Shown piece by piece: positions 1 to 7,337 of a stretch of 35,644 nucleotides of DNA. The stretch comes from Streptomyces beihaiensis (GTDB taxonomy: Bacteria; Actinomycetota; Actinomycetes; Streptomycetales; Streptomycetaceae). The position numbers and the translations under genes were made by a program. Each line of letters opens with the position of its first letter. Position 1 is the stretch's first letter. The DNA is taken from the NCBI RefSeq assembly GCF_026274175.1, contig NZ_JAPHNL010000295.1, positions 1 through 35,644 on the forward strand, written 5' to 3'. The notes under the pieces are model-generated. The model had not been told where the DNA came from and did not search any database. It was given only the letters and a program-made list of their open reading frames with translations.

Positions 1-82
1 CGGCGGCGCCGGGCGTGAGGGGGCGCGGCGCCGTGGTGGACGAGTACCCGGGGCCGTGGCGGCTGCCGGCTCGTCGCCGGAC
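1..82. other. Left edge, no gene assigned
   Basis: This short stretch lies downstream of the metallophosphoesterase stop codon. All frames are GC-rich and some are open, but no recognisable domain or start is visible. It may hold the end of a neighbouring gene outside the window. A small inverted repeat (CCGGC...GCCGG, about 66-80) could be a weak hairpin after the phosphoesterase gene. Confidence 0.3.
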
Positions 83-1324
83 CTACGCCCGCTTCGACGC
101 CAGTTCCACCACGGTGATGTCCGAGGGGGCGCCCACCCGTACCGGCGGGCCCCAGGCGCCCGCGCCGCGGCTCACGTAGAGCTGGGTGTCGCCGTAGCGG
201 TCGAGGCCCGCGACGGTGGGGTTGGCGGCCGCCGCGACGAAGTTGCCGGGCCAGAGCTGGCCGCCGTGGGTGTGGCCCGACAGCTGGAGGTCGACGCCGT
301 GCTTGACCGCCTCGTGGATCATCACGGGCTGGTGGGCCAGGAGCACGGCGGCCCGGGAGCGGTCGCGGTCGCCGAGCGCCTTGCCGTAGTCCGGTCCCTC
401 GCCGTAGCTCTTGCCGCTGATGTCGTTGACGCCCGCGAGGTCGAACGCGCCCATCTCGACGCGCGCGTTCTCCAGCGGGTGCATGCCGATCTCCCGCACG
501 TGCTCGACCCACGGGTCGGCGCCCGAGTAGTACTCGTGGTTGCCGGTGACGAAGTACGTGCCGTGGCGCGAGCGCAGGCGGGCCAGCGGGGCCACCGCGG
601 GGGCCAGGTCGGGGACGCTGCCGTCGACCAGGTCGCCGACGACCGCGATGAGGTCGGGCTGGGTGGAGTTGATCGTGTCCACGACCCGCTCGGCGAAGCC
701 GCGGCCGAGCACGGGGCCCAGGTGGATGTCGCTGACCACGGCGATCCGGAACCCGTGGGCCGCGCGCGGAAGTCTGGCCAGCGGCACGGTGATCCGCTTG
801 ACCGCGGGCCCACGCAGCACCCCGTACGTGCCGCCCGCCACCACGCCCGCCGCGGCGACGGTGGCGGCGGCGCCCACGGTGCGGGCCAGGACGAGGCGGC
901 GGGTCGGCCCCGGGCTCGGCGGGGCGAGGACGGTCGTGGTCGTCGCCACCGGCCCGGCACCGGCCTCGCGCCGGGCCGTGCGCGCCACCGGTTCGGGCAG
1001 CGGCAGCCGTTCTGGGCCGAAAAAGCGCCGCAGCAGCGGCCGTACGACCTCGCCCACGAGCAGCGCGAACAGCAGATACAGCGCGAACGCCATCCACAGG
1101 AAACCGGGCCAGGCCACGATCCGTTGCAGCAGGAACGGCGCCCCGGCCCGCTCCGCGACCAGCGCGCCGACCATCAGCACGGGACCGGCCACGAACACCG
1201 CGGTACCCGCCCGGCGCGGCCAGCCCGGACCGACGGTCGTGTCGCGCACGAGGCGGCGCCACGCGTAGTGGTGGAAGGCGGCCACGGCGGCGAGCACGGC
1301 CAGGACGACGAAGACGGCGACCAC
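83..1324 (-). CDS. Membrane-anchored metallophosphoesterase (calcineurin-like, YkuE type)
   Basis: The predicted 413-residue protein has about four hydrophobic segments in its first 165 residues and a C-terminal metallophosphoesterase domain. The dinuclear metal motifs are all present: DIHLG (D199, H201), GDLVDG (D231), GNHEYY (N262, H263), AHQP (about H331) and SGHTHGG (H351, H353). This is the YkuE-like class of membrane-associated phosphoesterases; the substrate cannot be read from sequence. I chose the GTG at 1324 because GTAGGAGG lies 5 bases upstream, although the frame stays open much further. The upstream DNA is the 3' remnant of a small SCO4848-type membrane gene, whose stop is 11 bases before this start. 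The two genes were probably co-transcribed before an integrative element split the upstream one, so the native promoter is now about 1.4 kb further away. Confidence 0.9.
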   Translation of the reverse strand: MVAVFVVLAVLAAVAAFHHYAWRRLVRDTTVGPGWPRRAGTAVFVAGPVLMVGALVAERAGAPFLLQRIVAWPGFLWMAFALYLLFALLVGEVVRPLLRRFFGPERLPLPEPVARTARREAGAGPVATTTTVLAPPSPGPTRRLVLARTVGAAATVAAAGVVAGGTYGVLRGPAVKRITVPLARLPRAAHGFRIAVVSDIHLGPVLGRGFAERVVDTINSTQPDLIAVVGDLVDGSVPDLAPAVAPLARLRSRHGTYFVTGNHEYYSGADPWVEHVREIGMHPLENARVEMGAFDLAGVNDISGKSYGEGPDYGKALGDRDRSRAAVLLAHQPVMIHEAVKHGVDLQLSGHTHGGQLWPGNFVAAAANPTVAGLDRYGDTQLYVSRGAGAWGPPVRVGAPSDITVVELASKRA

Positions 1325-1335
1325 GCGCGTGCCTC

Positions 1336-1494
1336 CTACGAAACCCGGCGCAGGGCCCGGACCCCACGCAACCCGATGACCCCGACGACCGTCCCCGGAA
1401 CAAAGGAGACGATCGCGAACGTCAGATGCGCCCAGAAGTACGCGGTCGGATTCCCGGCGTCCTCGAAGGCGAGACCGCTGCCGTCCTTCCGCAG
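1336..1494 (-). pseudogene. 3' fragment of interrupted SCO4848-type small membrane protein gene
   Basis: These 52 codons plus stop match residues 29-79 of the intact copy at 1586-1825, for example KDGSGLAFEDAGNPTAYF and GTVVGVIGLRGVRA. There is no start codon or RBS, and homology stops abruptly at about 1494. The matching 5' part (codons 1-25) lies at 2857-2940 on the same strand. Only about three codons of the original gene are unaccounted for, so this is one gene split by a 1.36-kb insertion. The fragment sits directly before the metallophosphoesterase start and may now serve only as its leader. Confidence 0.85.
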
Positions 1495-1585
1495 ACGACC
1501 AGCGTACAGAGACCCGGCCGCAAGATCGCGGCAGGCCCGTTCGATACTGGCAGGGCACGGCCCACCCCACCCCGAAGGACACCCC

Positions 1586-1825
1586 ATGAAGCTCAGCCGC
1601 CGCGTCTCCTGGTTCCTGCTCGCGTTCGGCGTCTGGTCCTGGGTGATCTGGGTGACCTTCGCGAAGAACCTCTGGAAGGACGGGAGCGGCCTCGCCTTCG
1701 ACGACGCGGGAAACCCGACGGCGTACTTCTGGGTGCACCTCGCCCTCGCTGTCACGTCGTTCATCCTGGGGACGGCCGTCGGCGTGATCGGGCTGAGGGG
1801 CGTGCGGGCGAACGCGGACAAGTAA
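1586..1825 (+). CDS. Intact second copy of SCO4848-type small integral membrane protein
   Basis: This 79-residue protein has two hydrophobic helices (about 8-25 and 48-70) joined by a polar loop rich in Asp, Gly and Asn. ATG at 1586 follows GAAGGAC. It is a full-length homologue of the gene whose two halves flank it on the opposite strand, and it lies inside the inserted segment next to the decayed integrase. Against the 5' fragment it differs at the two Ile codons of the phiBT1-type attachment core: both ATC codons are GTG (SWVIWVTF instead of SWIIWITF) and ACT is ACC. The AGTGATCCAGATGATCCAG core is therefore absent. Function of the family is unknown. The copy may have been carried by the element or have arisen by duplication. 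Confidence 0.85.
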   Translation: MKLSRRVSWFLLAFGVWSWVIWVTFAKNLWKDGSGLAFDDAGNPTAYFWVHLALAVTSFILGTAVGVIGLRGVRANADK

Positions 1826-1884
1826 CCCCGCCCGCGCGGCTCGGGGACGGCCGGCACTCTGGCGAGTGTCAGAGAACGACCGGC

Positions 1885-2811
1885 GTCACTCCCGCCGTTG
1901 TTCCTGCTCTGGCCCATGGACCCCGCGCAGATCCCACAGGCGGTGCAGCGCCACCCGCTCAGGAGTGTGGGTGTGGCTTCTCCGCCAGGCCGCCTGCTGG
2001 TCTTGTTGCGCTTGCTGCGCTGCTCCTGGAGTTCCAACCCCACGGCCCCCGGGAGGGCGCCACGGTGGGGCGTCAGGGGTGCCCCACCCCCGTCCCGGGC
2101 GATCAGTTCACGTACGACCTTCCACGCTTCACGCGCTCGCTGGCGAAGCCTGCGATCGCCCGGTGGGAAAGGATCCGGCGCACTGTCCGGGCTCGCCGAC
2201 GGATCGGGCTGTCCTCCTTCGACACACGCCGCTTCTTGGTGGACTCCATCCGCCTCTCGGTGGAACGTCGCTCGGCCTCGCCGGGCGCCGGTACGTCCTC
2301 CGCCTCCAGTGTCGTCGCGATCTTGTTGTCGGAGATTCCGGCAAACGACATCTCCACCATGCGCTCGACGATCGCGCGAGTGCCGCGATCAACGCGAAGG
2401 TCGCGACGCCGATCGGGTTCGAGGTGTCGAGGAACGGTTCGAGTACAGAGACGAAGCGGACGCCGTACCTCTTGAACTCCTTGTCGATCTCCAGGGCATC
2501 GTGTGCGCCCTTGCGGGTCGGCGGGGACAGTTCATTGACCACCATCACGTCGACCTCACCCGCGCGGACGGCCGACATGAGGTCTTCGAATCCCGGCGGA
2601 CGGCGTTGGGATCCCAACCGGACCGACCGACGTCTTTGAACGTGTGAATCACCTCCCACCCCCGGCTCGCCGCCGGCGCCTCGCCGGCTGCCACCCGTGC
2701 CTCCGGCGACGCTTCGGACAAGTCGGGGCGCGCCTTGGACCGCCGGGCGTGGACCGCCACCCGCACGGTGCCCAGTTGCTCGGCTCCCAAGGGCGAAACG
2801 AAGGGGGGCAA
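1885..2811 (-). pseudogene. Decayed large serine integrase (phiBT1-like)
   Basis: Three minus-strand frames read in order as a broken large serine recombinase. The first frame (2811 to about 2600, TTG start) holds VRVAVHARRSKARPD, with the catalytic-type Ser of the resolvase domain, and DVGRSGWDPN. The second frame holds VVNELSPPTRKGAHDALEI and VRFVSVLEPFLDTSNPIGVATF. The third holds MSFAGISDNKIATT and then RTVRRILSHRAIAGFASERV, a recombinase domain, ending at a stop at 2103. A further in-frame stretch from 2043 (GLELQEQRSKRN, PTLLSGWRC, CAGSMGQS) is the start of the zinc-ribbon domain. I count at least two frameshifts, an internal loss of about 60 codons after ALIAALA, a premature stop, and loss of the coiled-coil C-terminus. 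The wording of these motifs closely follows phiBT1 integrase as I remember it. It cannot encode an active enzyme. Confidence 0.85.
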
Positions 2812-2856
2812 GGTCTCTCACCTGCTTTTCCCTGTCGTTGAAGCTCTACCGGTCAG

Positions 2857-2940
2857 TTACACAGAGAAAGTGATCCAGATGATCCAGGACCAGACGCCGA
2901 AGGCGAGCAGGAACCAGGAGACGGGGCGGCCGAGCTTCAT
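2857..2940 (-). pseudogene. 5' fragment of interrupted SCO4848-type small membrane protein gene
   Basis: ATG at 2940 opens 27 codons that match the first 25 residues of the intact copy (MKLGRPVSWFLLAFGVWSW...) and then run into element DNA and a TAA. It retains the first transmembrane helix only. The break comes just after the ITF codons, at the phiBT1-type attachment core. It is divergent from the carboxypeptidase gene, whose start is 110 bases away, so the original promoter of this gene is probably still in 2941-3049. Confidence 0.85.
2867..2887. other. phiBT1-type attachment site half (attL/attR)
   Basis: The plus strand reads AAGTGATCCAGATGATCCAG at 2868-2887, which I recognise as the core and one arm of the phiBT1 attB site in SCO4848. 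On the gene side the coding sequence continues normally; on the other side it becomes unrelated element DNA that leads after about 55 bases into the integrase start. This is the arrangement expected at one end of an integrated phiBT1-like element. No matching core is seen at the other junction near 1494, so that end seems eroded. Confidence 0.75.
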
Positions 2941-3049
2941 ACGCCCCGTATCGCCAGGCGCCCGGCCGGGGCGGCGGCCGGGGGCGGCGAGTGAGATACA
3001 GGACACCTCGGCGGTCGTCTCCGGGCCCGGGACCTGTACGTTCTCGTCC

Positions 3050-4312
3050 GTGCCTGCATCCATCGCGCCGTCGCGCAAGAAGTCCGCGCCGCTCTCCGCG
3101 TCCGCCGCCGCCCTCGCGCTGTCCTGTGCCCTGGGCCTCACAGCTGTGACCCCCGCCTTCGCCGACACCGGCAAGCACGACGCCGACAAGCCCCCGGCGA
3201 AGATGTCGACGGTCGGCGGTGAGCTGCTGGGCAGGCCGGGGACGCAGGTGCGGCTCGCCGCAGGGGCGCCGGCGCTGCCGAAGAAGCTGTCGGCCAAGTC
3301 GTGGATCGTCTCGGACGCCGAGTCGGGTGACGTGCTCGCCGCGCACAACGCGCACTGGCAGCTGCCGCCCGCCTCCACCCTGAAGATGCTCTTCGCCGAC
3401 ACGGTGCTGCCGAAGTTCCCGAGGACGACGACGCACAAGGTGGTCCCGTCCGACCTGGCGGGCATGGGCGCCGGTTCCAGCAAGGTCGGTATCAAGGAGG
3501 GCTACACGTACACGGTCCACGACCTGTGGCTCGGCGTCTTCCTGCGCTCCGGCAACGACGCGGTGCACGTGCTGTCCGCGATGAACGACGGCGTCGCCGA
3601 GACGGTCAAGGAGATGCAGGCGCACGCCGAGGAGTTGCGCGCCGACGACACGCACGTGGTCAGCCCCGACGGCTACGACATGCCGGGCCAGCACTCGTCC
3701 GCCTACGACCTGAGCCTGTTCGCCCGCTCCGGGCTCCAGAAGAAGGACTTCCGGGAGTACTGCTCCACGCCCAGGGCCGAGTTCCCCAAGAAGCAGAAGG
3801 AGGGGAAGACCACCGAGCGGTTCCAGATCCAGAACACGGACAAGCTGCTCACCGGTTATCCGGGCCTGCCCGCGTACCAGGGGCTCGCGGGCGTCAAGAA
3901 CGGCTACACCTCGCACGCGGGCAACACCTACACGGGTGTCGCCGAGCGCGACGGCAAGGTGCTGCTCGTGACCGTGATGGCGCCGAAGCCCGACGAGTCG
4001 CACGCCGTCTACCGGGAGGCCGCCCGGCTGCTCGACTGGGGTTTCCGGGCCGACGGCAAGGTCACGCCGGTCGGCCACCTGGTGCCGCCGCGCGGCGCCG
4101 ACCCGTCGGCCTCCGCGTCGGACGGTGCGGCGAAGAGCACTCCGAACCCGGCGCGAGGCGCCGCGCAGGCGTCGGCGGCCGACGACGGCGACCGAAGCGG
4201 CGGCATCGGGATCGCGCTCGGCATCACGGGCGGGGTTCTGGCTCTTGTGGCGGGTGCGGTGTTCGTGGTGCGCCGGAAGTGGCCGCTGGAGGCGAGGGGG
4301 CCGAAGAGCTAG
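3050..4312 (+). CDS. D-alanyl-D-alanine carboxypeptidase (class A low-molecular-weight PBP, peptidase S11)
   Basis: The predicted 420-residue exported serine peptidase trims the terminal D-Ala from peptidoglycan pentapeptides. It has an N-terminal signal peptide (hydrophobic 18-35, probable cleavage after AFA-38). The penicillin-binding motifs are STLK (S109, K112), SGN (167-169) and KNG (283-285) in place of the usual KTG. A Ser/Ala/Pro-rich linker leads to a C-terminal membrane helix (about 386-406) and a basic tail, so it should be anchored at both processing stages. GTG at 3050 has no good RBS; TACGTT about 7 bases upstream could be a -10 box of a leaderless transcript. The last 89 bases overlap the convergent YihY-family gene. 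Upstream lies the divergent, interrupted SCO4848-type gene. Confidence 0.9.
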   Translation: MPASIAPSRKKSAPLSASAAALALSCALGLTAVTPAFADTGKHDADKPPAKMSTVGGELLGRPGTQVRLAAGAPALPKKLSAKSWIVSDAESGDVLAAHNAHWQLPPASTLKMLFADTVLPKFPRTTTHKVVPSDLAGMGAGSSKVGIKEGYTYTVHDLWLGVFLRSGNDAVHVLSAMNDGVAETVKEMQAHAEELRADDTHVVSPDGYDMPGQHSSAYDLSLFARSGLQKKDFREYCSTPRAEFPKKQKEGKTTERFQIQNTDKLLTGYPGLPAYQGLAGVKNGYTSHAGNTYTGVAERDGKVLLVTVMAPKPDESHAVYREAARLLDWGFRADGKVTPVGHLVPPRGADPSASASDGAAKSTPNPARGAAQASAADDGDRSGGIGIALGITGGVLALVAGAVFVVRRKWPLEARGPKS

Positions 4313-5159
4313 GGCCGCGGCCGGTCGCCGACCACGCCGCGCAGAACAGCAGCAGCTTGGCCGTGAAGTTGATCCACAGGAGCAGGGCGATGGGCGTGCC
4401 GAACGCCCCGTACATGCTCTTGCCCGCGACACCCTTAATGTAGCCGCCGAGCGCCAGTTTGAGGATCTCGAACCCGGCCGCGCCGATGAGTGCCGCGACG
4501 ATCAGGTCGCGGCGCGGTGGCTCGACGCCGGGCAGCAGGGTCAGGACGTAGAGCAGCAGCAGGAAGTCGGCGACGACGGCGACGGCGAACGCGGCGGCCT
4601 GGAGCAGCGCGCCGCCCACGCCGTTGTCGTCGATGCCGAGGTGGCCCGCGGTCCAGCCGACGGCCGTGGAGCCGAGCGTCGAGGCGATGAACGAGCCGAG
4701 CACCGCCCCGCCGAGCCCCACGAGCACCCCGGCGTCCTTGAGTTTGCGCAGGAACGGGTTGCCCTGGCCCTCGGGCTCCTCCCACACGACACGCAGGCAT
4801 TCGCGCATCGAGCCGACCCAGCCGATGCCGGTGAACAGCAGCAGCGCACCGGCGACGATGCCGACCGTTCCGGCGTTGTCGACGAGCGCACCGATGTCCA
4901 ACTGGCTCGAAATACCTGGCACTTGTTCGCTGATCTTGTGCTGGACGTCCACCTGCTGCTGGTGGCTGAGGGTGCCCGCCATGATCGCCGCGGCCACGGT
5001 GAGCAGCGGGAAGAGCGCCAGAAAACTGATGAAGGTCATCGCGGCGGCGAGGCGTGACCAGTGCACCGAGTCGAGGCGCTCGTAGGCCCGCCAGGCGTGG
5101 GTCCGCATGAGGCGGACCACGAGCGGCCCGATGACGGGGAGTCGTTTCAGCCAGTCCAT
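4224..5159 (-). CDS. YihY/BrkB family inner membrane protein
   Basis: The predicted 311-residue polytopic protein has about six hydrophobic segments. The family-typical SRLAAAMTFISFLALFPLLTV follows the first cytoplasmic stretch, and GTPIALLLWINFTAKLLLF lies near the end. YihY/BrkB proteins have no settled biochemical role; older ribonuclease BN annotations are not supported. The ATG at 5159 lies inside the end of the GtrA-like gene (13-base overlap), so it is translated as the last gene of the PAP2-UbiA-GtrA-YihY operon. Its Pro-rich tail overlaps the carboxypeptidase gene tail to tail. Co-transcription with polyprenyl-phosphate-sugar genes makes a role in lipid-linked sugar handling possible but unproven. 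Confidence 0.88.
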   Translation of the reverse strand: MDWLKRLPVIGPLVVRLMRTHAWRAYERLDSVHWSRLAAAMTFISFLALFPLLTVAAAIMAGTLSHQQQVDVQHKISEQVPGISSQLDIGALVDNAGTVGIVAGALLLFTGIGWVGSMRECLRVVWEEPEGQGNPFLRKLKDAGVLVGLGGAVLGSFIASTLGSTAVGWTAGHLGIDDNGVGGALLQAAAFAVAVVADFLLLLYVLTLLPGVEPPRRDLIVAALIGAAGFEILKLALGGYIKGVAGKSMYGAFGTPIALLLWINFTAKLLLFCAAWSATGRGPSSSAPSPPAATSGAPRTPHPPQEPEPRP

Positions 5160-5680
5160 GATCCGATCCTGCCCCGGCCGACCGTTTCGACCCGTCCCGT
5201 CCGGGTCGGGTCAGCCGTGATCGCGCTCTTACGGAAGACAAGGGTCCGGGTTCCCCAGAACCGCAGCACCGTCGCGAGCGCCATCCCGACGCCCGCCCCG
5301 GAGACGGTGTCGGCCCGCGCCGAGGTGAGTTCGAGCCCGTAGTGGGAGACGGCCAGGCAGGCGAGCTGTACGAGGGCGCCCGCGACGTTGACCGCGAAGA
5401 ACACGCAGTACCGGCGCAGCCGCCGGCCGCCGTCCGCCGCCGTGCGCGTGCGGTAGGTGCCGAGCGCGTTGCCCGCGTACGCCACCGTGCAGCCGGCCAG
5501 GAAGGAGAGGGCCTTGGCGGGGAGGGGGCCCATGCCGGCGGGGCCGCGCAGCCACAGGAAGAGCCCGAGGTCGGCGGCGTACGCGCAGACGCCCGCCACC
5601 GCGAACCCGGCGACCTCGGGCCCGAGCCGCCGCGCGCCCCTGCGCAGGACGCCCCCTTCGCCGCTCCCGGCCCGCCTCAC
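5147..5680 (-). CDS. GtrA-family membrane protein (candidate polyprenyl-phosphate-sugar flippase/partner)
   Basis: This 177-residue protein has four predicted membrane helices (about 14-32, 43-60, 78-98 and 110-132) and the GtrA-family pattern, including FAVAGVCAYAADLGLFL and CTVAYAGNALGTYRT. GtrA proteins are thought to move or present polyprenyl-phosphate sugars. Rv3789, next to dprE1 in Mycobacterium tuberculosis, belongs to this family and has been linked to decaprenyl-phosphoryl-arabinose. The GTG start overlaps the stop of the UbiA gene (GTGA), showing translational coupling. The context makes it the likely membrane partner for the product of this cluster. Confidence 0.85.
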   Translation of the reverse strand: MRRAGSGEGGVLRRGARRLGPEVAGFAVAGVCAYAADLGLFLWLRGPAGMGPLPAKALSFLAGCTVAYAGNALGTYRTRTAADGGRRLRRYCVFFAVNVAGALVQLACLAVSHYGLELTSARADTVSGAGVGMALATVLRFWGTRTLVFRKSAITADPTRTGRVETVGRGRIGSWTG

Positions 5681-6663
5681 CAGTCCGCCACCGCGAACCC
5701 GTACATCGCCAGCCAGAGCAGTCCGATGACCATCAGGGCCCGGTCGCGCAGCACCACGTCCTCCGGTTCGCCCGCGATGCCGCGGTCGGCGAAGACGGCG
5801 TAGCGCAGGACGGCCAGGATGAAGGCGACCATGGACAACTGGCGCCACGGCAGCAGGCCGGTGTGGGCCGCTCCGCCCTCCTCCAGGGCCCACAGGCAGT
5901 AGGCGAGGACGGCGACCCCGGCGGCGAGCTGCCAGACGAACCGCAGGTAGCCGGTGGTGTACTCGGTGAGCAGGGAGCGGGTGGCGCCGCCCTTGCCGGC
6001 CATCTGCACGGCCTCGGAGTACCGTTTCGCCGCGACCATGAAGAGCGCACCGAACCCGGTGGTGATCAGGAACCAGCGGGAGAGCGGGATGCCCAGCGCG
6101 AGCCCGCCGACCATCGCGCGCATCAGGAACCCGGTCGACACGACGACGAGATCGACGACCAGGACGTGCTTGAGGCTGACGCAGTACGCGAGCTGCATCG
6201 CGATGTACGCGGTGAGCAGCACGGCCGTCGCCGCGTTGCACAGCGCCGCGGCAGTGGCCGGGACGAGGGCGGCGAGCGCTCCCCCGGCGGCGTAGGCGAC
6301 CGGCACCGGGACCTGCCCGGCCGCGACGGGCCGGTGGCGTTTGACCGGGTGGGCGCGGTCGGCGTCGGCGTCGCGCGCGTCGTTGATCAGGTAGACGGCG
6401 GACGCGGCCGCGGTGAACAGCGCGAAGACCAGGGCGAGCCGGGTCAGCGCGTGGCGTGCGAACAGCTCGCCCGCGGCGGCGGGGGCGGCCACCACGAGGA
6501 CGTTCTTGACCCACTGGCGCGGGCGGGCGGTGCGCAGCAGGCCCGCCGGGAGGCCGAGCGGGGTGACACGGGCGGTGGCGGGGCCCGCCGGGTCCGCCGG
6601 GGCCTCCGGGGGGAGTTCCAGTACGGCGGCGCCGGGACGTCGTTGCCGCGGCCGCCCGGTCAT
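5677..6663 (-). CDS. UbiA-family decaprenyl-phosphate phosphoribosyltransferase-like protein
   Basis: The 328-residue integral membrane prenyltransferase has about eight or nine helices. The first Asp-rich motif is NDARDADADRAHPVKRHRPV (N94, D95, D98, D102), which resembles Rv3806c, the enzyme joining PRPP to decaprenyl phosphate. A second conserved stretch, AAKRYSEAVQM, and a late acidic loop (GEPEDVVLRDR) also fit this subgroup better than quinone or heme UbiA enzymes. The first 40 residues are Pro/Ala-rich. The ATG at 6663 overlaps the stop of the PAP2 gene (ATGA), and its own stop overlaps the GtrA start. It should catalyse the first committed step of polyprenyl-phosphoryl-arabinose synthesis. 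Confidence 0.87.
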   Translation of the reverse strand: MTGRPRQRRPGAAVLELPPEAPADPAGPATARVTPLGLPAGLLRTARPRQWVKNVLVVAAPAAAGELFARHALTRLALVFALFTAAASAVYLINDARDADADRAHPVKRHRPVAAGQVPVPVAYAAGGALAALVPATAAALCNAATAVLLTAYIAMQLAYCVSLKHVLVVDLVVVSTGFLMRAMVGGLALGIPLSRWFLITTGFGALFMVAAKRYSEAVQMAGKGGATRSLLTEYTTGYLRFVWQLAAGVAVLAYCLWALEEGGAAHTGLLPWRQLSMVAFILAVLRYAVFADRGIAGEPEDVVLRDRALMVIGLLWLAMYGFAVADW

Positions 6664-7196
6664 CGCGCACCGCCCCCGTTCATCCAGCGCGCCCCGAGCC
6701 GCGCGGTCAGCGCCCCGAGCGCGGCGCCGGCCGCGACGTCGGACGGGTAGTGCACGCCGACGACCATCCGGGAGACGCACATCGCGGCGGCGAGCGGCGG
6801 CACGAGCCGTGCCCCGGCGGGGCACAGCGCGCCGAAGGCGACCGTGGCGGCGGCGGCCGACGTGGCGTGCGAGCTGGGGAACGAGTGCCGCCCGGCCGTC
6901 CGCACGAGCGGCGGCACGCCGGTGCCGGGTCCCGGGCGCGGCCTGCGCACCACCCGCTTGACGCCGATGCTGGCCAGATGGGCGCCCGCGGTGAGAGCGG
7001 TGCCGCGCAGCCACGCGGTGCGCCGCGCACGGTCCGCGGCGGCTCCGGTCAGACCCGCGGCGATCCACAGCGCGCCGTGCTCCCCCGCCCAGGACAGCGC
7101 ACGCGCGGCGGCGGCCACGCGCGGGTCGGTGCCGCAGTCGCGCAGGGCGGACAGCAGTCGGCGGTCCAGGTCGCCCGGGTCTCGCTTGTCGTCCAT
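6660..7196 (-). CDS. PAP2-family phosphatase (5-phosphoribosyl-polyprenyl-phosphate phosphatase-like)
   Basis: The 178-residue membrane protein has the three PAP2 phosphatase motifs: K80-x6-R87-P88, PSSH (H110) and SRMVVGVHYPSD (R143, H149, D153). In the mycobacterial pathway a protein of this family (Rv3807c) is proposed to dephosphorylate decaprenylphosphoryl-5-phosphoribose. The same role is likely here, because the next gene encodes the matching UbiA transferase and the divergent genes encode the two epimerase subunits. I chose ATG 7196 since the 20 codons upstream do not look conserved; the RBS is weak. It is the first gene of a four-gene operon. Confidence 0.85.
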   Translation of the reverse strand: MDDKRDPGDLDRRLLSALRDCGTDPRVAAAARALSWAGEHGALWIAAGLTGAAADRARRTAWLRGTALTAGAHLASIGVKRVVRRPRPGPGTGVPPLVRTAGRHSFPSSHATSAAAATVAFGALCPAGARLVPPLAAAMCVSRMVVGVHYPSDVAAGAALGALTARLGARWMNGGGAR

Positions 7197-7337
7197 GTGG
7201 CCCACTGTGGAACTCGGGGCGGCCGCCACCTCGGGCAATTTTGTATGACACACCATTAATCACCCATTTCGGTGAGCAAGTGAGCAATTGCCTTCTTTGC
7301 CACAAGACACCCACATCCCGGCGATACCGTCGGCACC
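7197..7337. promoter_or_regulatory. Divergent promoter region with a tandem GTGAGCAA repeat
   Basis: This 141-base, locally AT-rich segment separates the PAP2 operon from the DprE1-like gene and must hold both promoters. A perfect tandem repeat GTGAGCAAGTGAGCAA lies at 7272-7287 and is a candidate operator shared by both directions. GATACC at 7323-7328 lies close to the DprE1 ATG and could be a -10 box of a short-leader transcript. CATACA on the minus strand near 7250 could be a -10 for the PAP2 operon. Assignment is by eye. Confidence 0.45.

Noticed and set aside
1480-1585. Second attachment-site half at the other end of the insert
   Set aside because: I could not find the AGTGATCCA core here. 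The junction is inferred only from where gene homology ends, so it is not annotated as an att site.
1336-2940. A functional prophage or insertion sequence
   Set aside because: No structural, replication or transposase genes and no terminal inverted repeats are present; the only recombinase is broken in several places.
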